From assembly GCA_019752575.1 (NCBI GenBank), contig JAIELW010000021.1, positions 1 to 62,014 on the forward strand: DNA of 62,014 nucleotides, given 5' to 3'. Origin of the DNA: Xanthobacteraceae bacterium (GTDB taxonomy: Bacteria > Pseudomonadota > Alphaproteobacteria > Rhizobiales > Xanthobacteraceae). This document shows, piece by piece, positions 16,544 to 25,746 of this stretch (its first letter is position 1; each line of letters begins with the position of its first letter). The notes under the pieces are model-generated. The model did not search any database, had not been told where the DNA came from, and worked only from the letters and a program-made list of their open reading frames with translations. The translations under genes and the position numbers were made by a program.

Positions 16544-17473
16544 ATGCGCTGGGACGATTTCCGCGAAAGCGAAAATATCGACGACCGCCGCGGCGACGGT
16601 CCGCTCGCCGGGCCGGGCTTTCCCCTTCCGACCGGACAAGGCGGTCTCGGCCTCGGCACGATCATCATTCTGGGCCTGCTTGCGTGGGCCGTCGGCATCG
16701 ACCCGCGCGTCATTCTTTCGGGAATCGAAATGACGCAGGGCCAGGGGCCGACCGGCGGATACGAACAGCAGAGACCGAACCAGCCGCCGGTGCGCCAGAA
16801 GGGTCCGCCCGCCGACGATCTCGGCCGCTTCGTCGCGCGCGTGCTCGGCTCCACCGAAGACCGCTGGGCCGAAATCTTCGGCGAAAGCGGGTCGCGCTAT
16901 CGCGCGCCGCGGCTCGTGATCTTCAGCCGCGCCACCAATTCGGCGTGCGGCTACGCGCAATCGGCGATGGGCCCGTTCTACTGCCCGCCCGAACAGGCGG
17001 TCTATCTCGACACCTCGTTCTTCCAGGACTTACAGCGCAAGCTCGGCGCCTGCCCGGTCGGATCGAAGACCTGCGAATTTTCGCAGGCCTATGTGATCGC
17101 ACACGAGGTCGGCCATCACGTGCAGAATCTGATGGGCATTCTGCCGAAGGTGCAGCAGGCGCAGCGCGGCATGAGCCAGCGCGAGCGCAACGCATTGCAG
17201 GTTCGCGTTGAGTTGCAGGCCGACTGCTTCGCCGGCGTCTGGGCCAACCGGCAACAGAAGAAGAAAGATTTCCTCGATCCGGGCGACATCGACGCAGCCT
17301 TGCAGACCGCAAGCGCGATCGGCGACGACACGCTGCAGCGGCGCACACAAGGCGCCGTGGTGCCCGACTCCTTCACGCATGGCTCGGCGGCGCAGCGCAA
17401 ACGCTGGTTCACGACCGGGTACGAAAGCGGCAACGTAAACCGCTGCAACACCTTCGAAGCCGGCGCGATCTAG
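16544..17473 (+). CDS. YpfJ-family neutral zinc metallopeptidase
   Basis: 309 residues of the KPN_02809/YpfJ family. The N-terminus MRWDDFRESENIDDRRG is the family signature, followed by one membrane helix (LGTIIILGLLAWAVGID). The zinc site is in VIAHEVGHHVQNL (HExxH-like HEVGHH), with the third-ligand region RVELQADCFAGVWA. Paired cysteines (SACG, FYC, GAC, KTC) suggest a periplasmic catalytic domain. GGAGG about 8 bases before the ATG supports the start. Substrate unknown. Confidence 0.93.
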   Translation: MRWDDFRESENIDDRRGDGPLAGPGFPLPTGQGGLGLGTIIILGLLAWAVGIDPRVILSGIEMTQGQGPTGGYEQQRPNQPPVRQKGPPADDLGRFVARVLGSTEDRWAEIFGESGSRYRAPRLVIFSRATNSACGYAQSAMGPFYCPPEQAVYLDTSFFQDLQRKLGACPVGSKTCEFSQAYVIAHEVGHHVQNLMGILPKVQQAQRGMSQRERNALQVRVELQADCFAGVWANRQQKKKDFLDPGDIDAALQTASAIGDDTLQRRTQGAVVPDSFTHGSAAQRKRWFTTGYESGNVNRCNTFEAGAI

Positions 17474-17484
17474 GGTCTTTTGCT

Positions 17485-18030
17485 GTGGACGAAAAGCCGT
17501 TCGTTCCGCTCGCTATCGCGGTGCTGACCGTTTCCGACACGCGCGATCTCGCGGAAGACAAATCCGGCGCGCTCCTGGCGGAGCGTATTGCGAGCGCGGG
17601 GCACAGGCTCGCGGACCGCGCCATCGTCAAAGACGAAGTACGCAAAATCCGCAAGAAAGTGCGCGGCTGGATCAAAGATAAAAAGATCGATGTGGTGATT
17701 ACGACCGGCGGCACCGGCTTCACGGGACGCGACGTGACGCCGGAAGCGGTGGAGCCGCTATTCGAAAAGCGGATGGAAGGGTTCTCCGCCGTCTTCCACC
17801 GCATCTCCTATGAGAAGATAAAGTCTTCGACGATTCAAAGCCGCGCCACGGCAGGCGTCGCGAACTCTACGTTCATCTTCTGTGTGCCGGGCTCGCCGGG
17901 CGCGTGCCGCGATGCATGGGACGAGATTCTGGTTCACCAGTTCGATCTGCGCCATAAGCCGTGCAACTTCGTCGAGATCATGCCGCGGCTTGACGAGCAT
18001 CTGAAACGGACGAAGATGAGGAAGAAGTAG
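17485..18030 (+). CDS. moaB: Molybdenum cofactor biosynthesis protein B
   Basis: 181 residues, MoaB/MogA fold. It catalyses or assists adenylylation of molybdopterin before molybdenum insertion. Motifs: LTVSDTRDLAEDKSG near the N-terminus, the molybdopterin-binding VITTGGTGFTGRDVTPEA, and FCVPGSPGACRDAW. Begins with GTG at 17485, 11 bases after the peptidase stop. Other Mo-cofactor genes are not in the window. Confidence 0.93.
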   Translation: MDEKPFVPLAIAVLTVSDTRDLAEDKSGALLAERIASAGHRLADRAIVKDEVRKIRKKVRGWIKDKKIDVVITTGGTGFTGRDVTPEAVEPLFEKRMEGFSAVFHRISYEKIKSSTIQSRATAGVANSTFIFCVPGSPGACRDAWDEILVHQFDLRHKPCNFVEIMPRLDEHLKRTKMRKK

Positions 18031-18070
18031 ATATGCGTTGGGGCGTCGCAGGAAATTTTGCGATCGTGAA

Positions 18071-18138
18071 GACCCCCACCCGCTCGTTATTGCTCGCTTC
18101 CCTCCCCCGCAAGCGGGGGAGGGATTAAGGGTGGGGGC
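18071..18138. repeat. Palindromic element (GACCCCCACCC...GGGTGGGGGC type)
   Basis: Outer arms CCCCCACCC / GGGTGGGGG and an inner perfect hairpin CCCTCCCCCGC-AA-GCGGGGGAGGG. Matches 58181-58248 almost base for base. It is just upstream of the NDH-2 start codon. Confidence 0.85.
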
Positions 18139-18144
18139 AAGGCG

Positions 18145-19404
18145 ATGAGCACCGAGTCTGTTGTTCGTCCAAGAATAGTCATCATCGGCGCGGGCTTCGG
18201 CGGGCTGGAAGCGGCGCGGGCGTTGCGCAAGACGAACGCCGACATCACCGTCATCGACCGGCACAATCACCACACCTTCCAGCCGCTCTTATATCAGGTC
18301 GCGACCGCGGTGATTTCGCCCGCCGACATCGCCTGGCCGGTGCGCAGCATTCTGCGCAAGCAAGAGAACGCAGGCGTGATGTTAGGTGCGATCAAAAGCA
18401 TCGACACGAAAGCGCGCATTGTGCGCGCGGACACGGTCGAGCTTCCCTACGATTATCTCGTGTTGGCTACCGGCGTCACGCATTCTTATTTCGGGCATGA
18501 CGACTGGCAGAACGCGGCGCCGGGTTTGAAGACGCTCACCGACGCCACGAAAATCCGAAGCCGCGTGCTGCTCTCCTTCGAGCGCGCTGAGCTTGCGAAG
18601 AACGAAGCGGACCGGAAGCGGCTTCTCACCTTCGTCATCGTCGGCGGGGGGCCGACCGGCGTCGAAATGGCGGGCGCGATCGCAGAGATCGCGCGGCAGA
18701 CGCTGCGTTTCGATTTCCGCAACATCGATCCTCGCGCGGCGCGCATTCTTCTGATCGAGGCAGGTCCGCGAATTCTTCCCAGCTTCCCCGAAGATTTATC
18801 CGCCTATGCGGAGAAATCGCTTCGCAAGATGGGCGTCGAGGTGATGACTTCGACCATGGTGACCGACGTCAAACGCGATCACGTCATGCTTGGCGAGCGC
18901 AAAATCGAATCCGAAGCGATCGTGTGGGCCGCGGGCGTCAAGGCCTCGGCGGCGGCGGAGTGGATCGGCGCGGAAGCCGATCGCGCGGGAAGAATCAAAG
19001 TGAACGCCGATCTCTCCGTCCCCGGTCATCCGGAAATCTTCGCCGTCGGCGATACTGCGACGCTCGCTTTGCCAATTCCGGGCATCGCGCCCGCTGCGAA
19101 GCAGATGGGAAAGTACGCTGGCCGACTCATCGCTGCGCGAATTGCAGGTAATGCCACACCGCTAGCGCCGTTCGTTTACAAACACGCCGGCGATCTAGCG
19201 ACGATCGGCAGCAAATCGGCTGTCGTTAAATTGAATAAATTGAAGCTTACAGGATTCATCGGCTGGCTTTTCTGGTCGGTCGCGCATATCTATTTCCTCA
19301 TCGGAATTCGCAACCGGCTGATGGTGGCGATGACGTGGCTCTGGAGCTACATCACCTATCAGCGGGGAGCGCGGCTGATCACCCGCGACGACCGTCCGGG
19401 ATAA
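18145..19404 (+). CDS. ndh: Type II NADH dehydrogenase (NDH-2)
   Basis: Single-subunit, non-proton-pumping NADH:quinone oxidoreductase on the inner membrane. FAD-binding IVIIGAGFGGLEAARAL near the N-terminus, NAD-binding FVIVGGGPTGVEMAGAIAE in the middle, and the second FAD motif EIFAVGDTA. The HHTFQPLLYQVA block is typical of NDH-2. A C-terminal amphipathic/hydrophobic segment (GFIGWLFWSVAHIYFLIG) anchors it to the membrane. 419 residues is normal. Confidence 0.92.
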   Translation: MSTESVVRPRIVIIGAGFGGLEAARALRKTNADITVIDRHNHHTFQPLLYQVATAVISPADIAWPVRSILRKQENAGVMLGAIKSIDTKARIVRADTVELPYDYLVLATGVTHSYFGHDDWQNAAPGLKTLTDATKIRSRVLLSFERAELAKNEADRKRLLTFVIVGGGPTGVEMAGAIAEIARQTLRFDFRNIDPRAARILLIEAGPRILPSFPEDLSAYAEKSLRKMGVEVMTSTMVTDVKRDHVMLGERKIESEAIVWAAGVKASAAAEWIGAEADRAGRIKVNADLSVPGHPEIFAVGDTATLALPIPGIAPAAKQMGKYAGRLIAARIAGNATPLAPFVYKHAGDLATIGSKSAVVKLNKLKLTGFIGWLFWSVAHIYFLIGIRNRLMVAMTWLWSYITYQRGARLITRDDRPG

Positions 19405-19465
19405 AACCGGAACCAATTTCGTAGCTGCGTTTTTTCCAACTGGGGCAAGAACGCTGGAGCGAAAG

Positions 19466-20047
19466 ATGCAGGTTCCCCTCGAGATTTCCTATCACAACTT
19501 CGAAAAGTCCCAGGCGGCGGAAGACGAAATCCGCGCGCATGTCGCCGAGCTCGAAGAAATCTACGACCGCATCACGGCGTGCCGCGTGCGCGTCGATCAG
19601 CGCGCTGATAATTCCAATCACACGATTCCGCCGGTGGTGCGGATCGAGCTTCAAATCCCCGGCCACAAGAACGTCGTGGTCGCGCACGAGCCCGATCACT
19701 TGCAGCGCAAGTATCAGACGCCCGACTTCAGCAACGCGATCAACGAGGCGTTCCGGATCGCGGAGCGACGCCTGCAGGACCTGAAACAAATCCGCGAAAC
19801 CAACGAGCGCATCGCAACGCAGGCAGGCGACGTGCAATTTCTCGGGCAGGTCGCGGAAATCTATCCGCTCGAGGACTACGGCTATCTGCTGAACAAGGAC
19901 GGTGCGCTCTTATACTTCCACCGCAACTCGATCCTCACCGGCGACTTCGACTACATGGTGCGCGGCACCGAGGCCTATTACATCGAAGAGGTCGGGGATA
20001 CCGGCCCGCTTGCGAAGAAGGTCTGGGTGAAGGAAAGCAGCCACTAA
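19466..20047 (+). CDS. HPF/RaiA-like ribosome-associated protein fused to a cold-shock domain
   Basis: Residues 1-115 resemble the S30AE fold of hibernation factors (LEISYHNFEKSQAAEDEIRAHVAELEEIYDRI...INEAFRIAERRLQD). Residues 120-190 look like an OB-fold cold-shock domain, with DYGYLLNKDG and LLYFHRNSIL in place of the RNP1/RNP2 strands. This two-domain design occurs in alphaproteobacteria. It probably binds ribosomes or RNA under stress; the exact role is inferred. The following palindrome (20104-20194) separates it from a convergent gene. Confidence 0.78.
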   Translation: MQVPLEISYHNFEKSQAAEDEIRAHVAELEEIYDRITACRVRVDQRADNSNHTIPPVVRIELQIPGHKNVVVAHEPDHLQRKYQTPDFSNAINEAFRIAERRLQDLKQIRETNERIATQAGDVQFLGQVAEIYPLEDYGYLLNKDGALLYFHRNSILTGDFDYMVRGTEAYYIEEVGDTGPLAKKVWVKESSH

Positions 20048-20103
20048 CCCGCCCGGGACACCGAGCACGCGGTGCGCGGCAAATACGAGTGGAAGTTCTA
20101 AAA

Positions 20104-20194
20104 ACCTCATCCTGAGGAGGCGCGACAGCGCCGTCTCGAAGGATGAGATCATGGTTCGAGACGCGATGCTTCGTATCGCTCCTCACCATGAGGC
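20104..20194. repeat. Palindromic element (CCTCATCCTGAGG type)
   Basis: CCTCATCCTGAGGAG at the left, a middle segment with CTCGAAGGATGAGAT and GGTTCGAGACGC, and CTCCTCACCATGAGG at the right. This resembles a repeat common in Bradyrhizobiaceae-type genomes. It lies between convergent genes. Confidence 0.75.
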
Positions 20195-20199
20195 TTATT

Positions 20200-21120
20200 T
20201 TACAGCTTCAACTCCCACGTCTCGCCGGTGAGTTTCTTTCCGAAATCCGCATGAGGTTTGGTGGCGACGAGCTTGAAGCCTGCACGCTCATATAATTTCC
20301 GCGCAGCGGTGAGTTCGCTTTGCGTCCAGAGTATGATTTTTTCGTAACGGCACTTTTTTGCAAAGGCGATACTTTCCTCGACCAGCCTTTGTGCGGCGCC
20401 CTTCCCGCGCGCCCAGGGTTCGAGAAACATCAGCCGCAGCTTCGCGGTCTTCGCGTCGGAGCGCACGAGGCAGCAGGAGCCGGCCGGAACGCCGCCGATC
20501 TCCGCGATCCAGCAACGCTCCGATTTCGGCTGATAGTTTTTGAGGAATTGCGCGCAGATATCGGCGACCAGAGCCTCGAATTGCGGGCCGTAGCCATACT
20601 CCTCCGCATAAAGCGCGCCGTGGCGCATGACGATCCAACCCATATCGCCCGCGCGATGCGTGCGCTGCGTGATCTTGGGTGCGTTTGCGTTCGCGTTCGT
20701 CAGCGCGCCGACCAGCCTCATGCCTTCGAGCAATTGTGTCTGTGCGCCCGCCGGTAGCGTCGCAACCATCGCACCGACGCGGTCGCGCGAGCGGGCCTCC
20801 AACGGCGCATAAGCCGCGTGACCGGCACGCGTCATGGAAACGACCACGCGCCTGCGATCTTCGGCGGAGGGATTGCGCGAGATCAGCTTCGCTTTCGCAA
20901 AACGGTCGAGCATGCGGCTCAAATAACCCGCATCGAGACCGAGCGCGGCGCCGATTTCGCTCGCGGTCTTCTCGCCCTCGGAAAGTTCGTAGAGCACGCG
21001 GGCTTCGGTCAACGAGAACGGCGTGTCAAGAAAGCCTTCGTCGAGCACGCCGAGCCTGCGCGTATAGGCGCGGTTGAAATCGCGCACGGCGTCGATCCGC
21101 TTCAGGTTTGCTTTCGACAT
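20200..21120 (-). CDS. MarR-type regulator fused to a GNAT acetyltransferase
   Basis: 306 residues. Residues 1-140 form a MarR winged helix (FSLTEARVLYELSE...TASEIGAALGLDAGYLSRMLDRFAKAKLI), and residues 155-306 a GNAT domain with the acetyl-CoA loop region LEPWARGKGAAQRLVEESIAFA and the RKLYERAGFKLVATK block. Such helix-turn-helix/acetyltransferase fusions are known in proteobacteria, but the substrate and target promoter are unknown. It is followed upstream by the GT2 gene on the same strand, 35 bases away. Confidence 0.88.
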   Translation of the reverse strand: MSKANLKRIDAVRDFNRAYTRRLGVLDEGFLDTPFSLTEARVLYELSEGEKTASEIGAALGLDAGYLSRMLDRFAKAKLISRNPSAEDRRRVVVSMTRAGHAAYAPLEARSRDRVGAMVATLPAGAQTQLLEGMRLVGALTNANANAPKITQRTHRAGDMGWIVMRHGALYAEEYGYGPQFEALVADICAQFLKNYQPKSERCWIAEIGGVPAGSCCLVRSDAKTAKLRLMFLEPWARGKGAAQRLVEESIAFAKKCRYEKIILWTQSELTAARKLYERAGFKLVATKPHADFGKKLTGETWELKL

Positions 21121-21155
21121 GCCAGAAGCATCTGCCAGATAATTGACTGAGTCAA

Positions 21156-21749
21156 CTATTCTTCCGGATCGGCCAAGAGCACGTGCGAGCGCAGCTTCAC
21201 GATCCGCATGCGGCCGAGCTTCGCGATCAGGCGCCGGTGCGCGTTCGCGCCTTTCTGGTGACCGCCGAGCTTTTGATAAAGCAGCTTTGAAATCAGCAGC
21301 CCCTGTTCGGCGCGAGGACGGCCGGTGAGCACGAGCCGCGCGCTCGCCGCCGCTTCCGCGAGCCGCGGTCTCACTCCGAAGCCTTCATAGGCGAGGCGGA
21401 ACGTCGCGGCGCGGCGGTCGCCGTGGCCGGCGCGGCCGATGGTATCGAGGAATTTGCGCACCTCGCGGGTCCAGCCTTCCTCTAACATCCCGCCCGGATC
21501 GAGAAATAACAGCCACTCGCCGCGCGAGGCGGCCTGTGCGCCCGCACACAGCCGCGCGCCGAGATCGGAATCGCTTTTGACGAAAATGCAGCCTGCGGCA
21601 TCCGCGACCGCTTCGGTCTCGTCGCGCGAACCGCCGTCTGCGAGCACCACATCGCGCACGATGCCAGCCGCGGCGCCGGAAACGAGCGCGGCCAGCGTCG
21701 GAACGATCGCGCGTTCCGAATCAAGCGTGGGAATCACGACACTGATCAA
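21156..21749 (-). CDS. Glycosyltransferase family 2 protein
   Basis: 197 residues with a GT-A fold: ISVVIPTLDSERAIVPTLAAL at the N-terminus, VVLADGGSRDET (nucleotide/metal acid) and ASRGEWLLFLDPGG (the DxD-like region reads LDPGG, lacking the second Asp). It resembles the short TIGR04283-like GT2 group. The missing canonical second Asp makes donor specificity uncertain. Same strand as the MarR-GNAT gene, divergent from the SOS-box radical SAM gene. Confidence 0.78.
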   Translation of the reverse strand: MISVVIPTLDSERAIVPTLAALVSGAAAGIVRDVVLADGGSRDETEAVADAAGCIFVKSDSDLGARLCAGAQAASRGEWLLFLDPGGMLEEGWTREVRKFLDTIGRAGHGDRRAATFRLAYEGFGVRPRLAEAAASARLVLTGRPRAEQGLLISKLLYQKLGGHQKGANAHRRLIAKLGRMRIVKLRSHVLLADPEE

Positions 21750-21823
21750 ATGAACTTTCGCGCCCCCAGCGCGGTTATCAGACGCCCGCGTTGTTACCGG
21801 CGTCCCTAAGTCCCCTCAATAGT

Positions 21824-21853
21824 TTGGCGTGATCGAACTTTCGACACTATATC
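21824..21853 (+). promoter_or_regulatory. Candidate sigma70 promoter of the radical SAM gene
   Basis: TTGGCG (21824-21829), an 18-base spacer, then TATATC (21848-21853). The SOS box follows directly, placed so that LexA would cover the start of transcription. Confidence 0.45.
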
Positions 21854-21855
21854 TT

Positions 21856-21870
21856 GTTCTTGTTTTGTTC
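21856..21870 (+). promoter_or_regulatory. Alphaproteobacterial SOS (LexA) box
   Basis: GTTC-TTGTTTT-GTTC, an exact match to the GTTC-N7-GTTC direct repeat bound by alphaproteobacterial LexA. It is 42 bases before the GTG start of the radical SAM gene and 3 bases after a candidate -10 element. Confidence 0.75.
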
Positions 21871-21912
21871 TCATTTCGGGATTAGGATTTCTTTCCATCA
21901 GGAGCTGCCGCC

Positions 21913-23061
21913 GTGGACGACAGATTTGAAATCGACCGCACCGAAGCCGACCCTGCCCCCAAGAGCGCGGACGGAGTGCTTACGACCACCGTCGGCAGCG
22001 AACGCCGCCGCGGGCGCGGCGCCGTCTCGAACGCGAGCGGCCGCTACGAGCCTTCCGCGAAAATCCCCTTCGACGACGGCTGGCAATCGCTCGACGATCT
22101 GCCGCCGTTCAAGACGGTGGAGCGCGAGGAACGCGCGCGCAAAATCATCAACCGTAACCAGTCGCCCGATCTCGGCTTCGACCGCTCGATCAATCCCTAT
22201 CGCGGCTGCGAGCACGGCTGCATCTATTGCTTCGCGCGGCCGACGCACGCCTATCACGGCATGTCCGCGGGGCTCGATTTCGAAACCCAATTGTTCGTGA
22301 AGCCGGACGCACCGGAACTGTTGCGGAAAGAATTGGCGGCGCCGGGCTACGCCCCGCGCACCATCGCGATGGGCACCAACACCGACCCCTACCAGCCGAT
22401 CGAGCGCAAATGGAAGCTGACGCGGCGCATTCTCGAAGTCTTGCGCGACGCGAACCATCCGGTCGGCATCGTGACGAAATCGATTCTGGTCTTGCGCGAT
22501 CTCGACATTCTTTCCGAGATGGCCGCAAAGGGTTTGGCAAAGGTCGCGCTCTCGGTGACCACGCTCGACCCGAAGCTCGCGCGCGCGATGGAGCCGCGGG
22601 CGTCCACGCCGGTGAAGCGCCTGGAAGCGATCCGCGAGCTTTCGCGCGCGGGTGTGCCGGCCGCGATCATGACCGCCCCCATCGTGCCCGCGATCAACGA
22701 CTCCGAAATCGAGCGGCTGCTCGATGCCGGGGCCGCGAACGGCGCGGTCGAGGCGGGCTTCGTGATGCTGAAGATGCCGTTCGAGATCAAAGACCTGTTC
22801 CGCGAATGGCTGCGGGAGCATTTCCCGGACAAGGAAAAGCACGTGATCTCGCTGATCCGCGACATCCACGGCGGCAAGGATTACGACTCGACCTGGGGGC
22901 TCAGGCAGACCGGCACCGGACCCTATGCATGGTCCATCGGGCGGCGCTTCGAGCTGGCCTGCAACAAGCTCGGCCTCAACAAGCGCAGCTATCGCCTCAC
23001 CACCGCGCTCTTCAAAAAGCCCGCGATGCGTGGCGATCAGATGGATCTGTTTGCGGCATGA
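21913..23061 (+). CDS. PA0069-family radical SAM protein (SplB-like)
   Basis: 382 residues. The radical SAM cysteines are in YRGCEHGCIYCFARP (CxxxCxxC), placed after a conserved N-terminal region ending in LGFDRSINPYRG. Downstream are the family blocks GTNTDPYQPIE, ILVLRDLDILSEMA and SVTTLDP. The family is related to spore photoproduct lyase, and its substrate is unknown. Start is GTG at 21913 with AGGAG at 21900-21904. The SOS box upstream suggests a DNA-damage role. It overlaps the next gene by 4 bases (ATGA). Confidence 0.9.
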   Translation: MDDRFEIDRTEADPAPKSADGVLTTTVGSERRRGRGAVSNASGRYEPSAKIPFDDGWQSLDDLPPFKTVEREERARKIINRNQSPDLGFDRSINPYRGCEHGCIYCFARPTHAYHGMSAGLDFETQLFVKPDAPELLRKELAAPGYAPRTIAMGTNTDPYQPIERKWKLTRRILEVLRDANHPVGIVTKSILVLRDLDILSEMAAKGLAKVALSVTTLDPKLARAMEPRASTPVKRLEAIRELSRAGVPAAIMTAPIVPAINDSEIERLLDAGAANGAVEAGFVMLKMPFEIKDLFREWLREHFPDKEKHVISLIRDIHGGKDYDSTWGLRQTGTGPYAWSIGRRFELACNKLGLNKRSYRLTTALFKKPAMRGDQMDLFAA

Positions 23062-23495
23062 CAAACGCACCTCCCCTGCGGCTGACTTTGATCACGCTCG
23101 GCGTGGACGAGCTTTCGCGCGCTACGAAGTTCTACGAAGCGCTCGGGCTTCAGCAGAGAATGAAAGAGGCGAAAGGCGTCGCCTTTTTCGAAGCGGGCGG
23201 CGTCGTGATCTCGCTGTTTCCGCGTGAGGAACTCGCGAAGGACGCGCAGGTCGAGAATTCGCGGCCGGGCTTCAGCGGCGTCGCGCTCGCTTACAACGTC
23301 GCGAGCGAGCCGGAAGTCGATGCCGTGCTGAACGCAGCCAAGGCCGCCGGCGGAAAAATTCTGAAACCCGCGCAGCGCGTGTTCTGGGGCGGTTGGTGCG
23401 GGCACTTTGCCGACACCGAAGGACATATCTGGGAAGTCGCGCATAACCCGCAGGCGACGTTTGACGCGCACGGCCACATCGTTTTTCCGGGCTAG
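23058..23495 (+). CDS. VOC (glyoxalase/bleomycin-resistance-like) family protein
   Basis: 145 residues starting at the ATG at 23058 inside the radical SAM stop (ATGA), so probably co-translated. One pair of VOC beta-alpha-beta-beta-beta modules is visible: LTLITLGVDELSRATKFYEALGL and DAVLNAAKAAGGKILKPAQ...GGWCGHFADTEGHIWEVAHNP, the latter with the usual metal-site Glu/His region. Substrate unknown. It may share SOS control with the upstream gene. Confidence 0.88.
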   Translation: MTNAPPLRLTLITLGVDELSRATKFYEALGLQQRMKEAKGVAFFEAGGVVISLFPREELAKDAQVENSRPGFSGVALAYNVASEPEVDAVLNAAKAAGGKILKPAQRVFWGGWCGHFADTEGHIWEVAHNPQATFDAHGHIVFPG

Positions 23496-23584
23496 TGCCG
23501 CCAAATCCTAACAACCATTAACACTTTGCATTTACTGCGCTTTTACCCTGAGGGGTCATGGTGCGGCCGTGTTTCGTTGCGTAA

Positions 23585-24751
<1,167 letters not shown>

Positions 24752-25744
24752 TCAGGATGCGAGCTTCCGGACCGCCGGCGGGCTGTTGATCGCATGTCGC
24801 GGAGCACGGCCGCAAAGCACATCCCCGATATTTTCGGCTGCCGCAAGTTCGATCTCTCTTCTGACCGCCGCGACCGCCGAGCCAAGATGCGGCGTGAAGA
24901 GCGTGCTCGCGTGCGCAAGAAGCCGGGGCTCCACTTCGCGCGGACGATCCGGAAGCGCCCAGTCCTCGAACTCGAACACGTCGGCTGCATAACCGCCAAG
25001 CGCTCCGCGCTCGAGCGCATCCGCGACCGCTGTTTCGCTGATCACAGAACCTCGGCCGATATTGATAAGCAACGCTTCCGCCTTCATGCGCGCGATTGCA
25101 TCTGCGCCGATCAGATGACGGCTGCCTGCGCTCAACGGCACGGCGGAGAAGACGTAGTCGCTCTGTTCGAGAGCCTCCTGCAGCGTAGCAGCGCTCACGT
25201 TCCCCGGCATCTCTGCGGACGGGTCCACGCCGAGCAGGCGGCAGCCGAATCCCGATAGCCGCCTCGCAATCGCCTGCCCCACCGCACCCATGCCGACAAT
25301 CGCGACGGTCGACCCGTGAAGACCGGTTCCGTATAGAACCGGACGCCAGCCTTGGAAGCGATTATCGCGAACGATCTCGTCGCCTTCGCCAATTTTACGC
25401 GCGAGCGCGATCGCTAGCCCGACGGCAAGCTCTGCCGTCGGATTGGTCAGGAGGTCCGGCACCGCAGACACCCATACGCCCGCACGCGCAGCAGCCGCGA
25501 GGTCGAAATTGTCGAACCCCTTAAGCGCGCAGGCAACGATCTTCAGTTTCGGTGCTGCGGCAATAAATGGCGCATCGACCCGATCCGGCATGAATGCGAG
25601 TATCGCATCCGCAGTTCCAGCACGTGCTTTCGCTTCGGCGTAATCGAACGGTTCCATGGAATCGTTCGCATCGACTTCGCCGAATTCGCGCAACCTCGCG
25701 AGGGTTTCAGCAAATGCAATACTGGTTACGAGAATGCGAGGCAC
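24752..25744 (-). CDS. ptxD: Phosphite (phosphonate) dehydrogenase, PtxD-like
   Basis: 330 residues of the D-2-hydroxyacid dehydrogenase fold. Stretches agree closely with Pseudomonas stutzeri PtxD as I recall it: AFMPDRVDA (50-58), CALKGFDNFD (72-81), VPDLLT (95-100), FQGWRP-x-LYGTGL (130-142), LGGYAADVFEFEDWALPDRP and TLFTPHLGSAV. Residues matching the PtxD active site are present: K75, R231, E260, H286, plus M52, W133 and Y138. GMGAVGQA (151-158) is the NAD loop, and D174 at the end of beta-2 suggests NAD over NADP. It would oxidise phosphite to phosphate. Last gene of a four-gene operon whose first three genes encode a PhnCDE/PtxABC-type transporter. Confidence 0.88.
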   Translation of the reverse strand: MPRILVTSIAFAETLARLREFGEVDANDSMEPFDYAEAKARAGTADAILAFMPDRVDAPFIAAAPKLKIVACALKGFDNFDLAAAARAGVWVSAVPDLLTNPTAELAVGLAIALARKIGEGDEIVRDNRFQGWRPVLYGTGLHGSTVAIVGMGAVGQAIARRLSGFGCRLLGVDPSAEMPGNVSAATLQEALEQSDYVFSAVPLSAGSRHLIGADAIARMKAEALLINIGRGSVISETAVADALERGALGGYAADVFEFEDWALPDRPREVEPRLLAHASTLFTPHLGSAVAAVRREIELAAAENIGDVLCGRAPRHAINSPPAVRKLAS

Positions 25745-25746
25745 GG

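Noticed and set aside
18071-18138. CRISPR-like repeats
   Set aside because: The repeats are single dispersed palindromes without regularly spaced direct copies or cas genes.
19409-19432. GGAAC followed by CGTT upstream of the HPF-like gene
   Set aside because: The spacer is about 14, shorter than the 16 to 17 bases of EcfG general-stress promoters.
23509-23523. CTAACAACCATTAAC as a CtrA site upstream of ccrM
   Set aside because: The half-sites are 6 bases apart and the first is CTAA; the TTAA-N7-TTAA pattern is not met.
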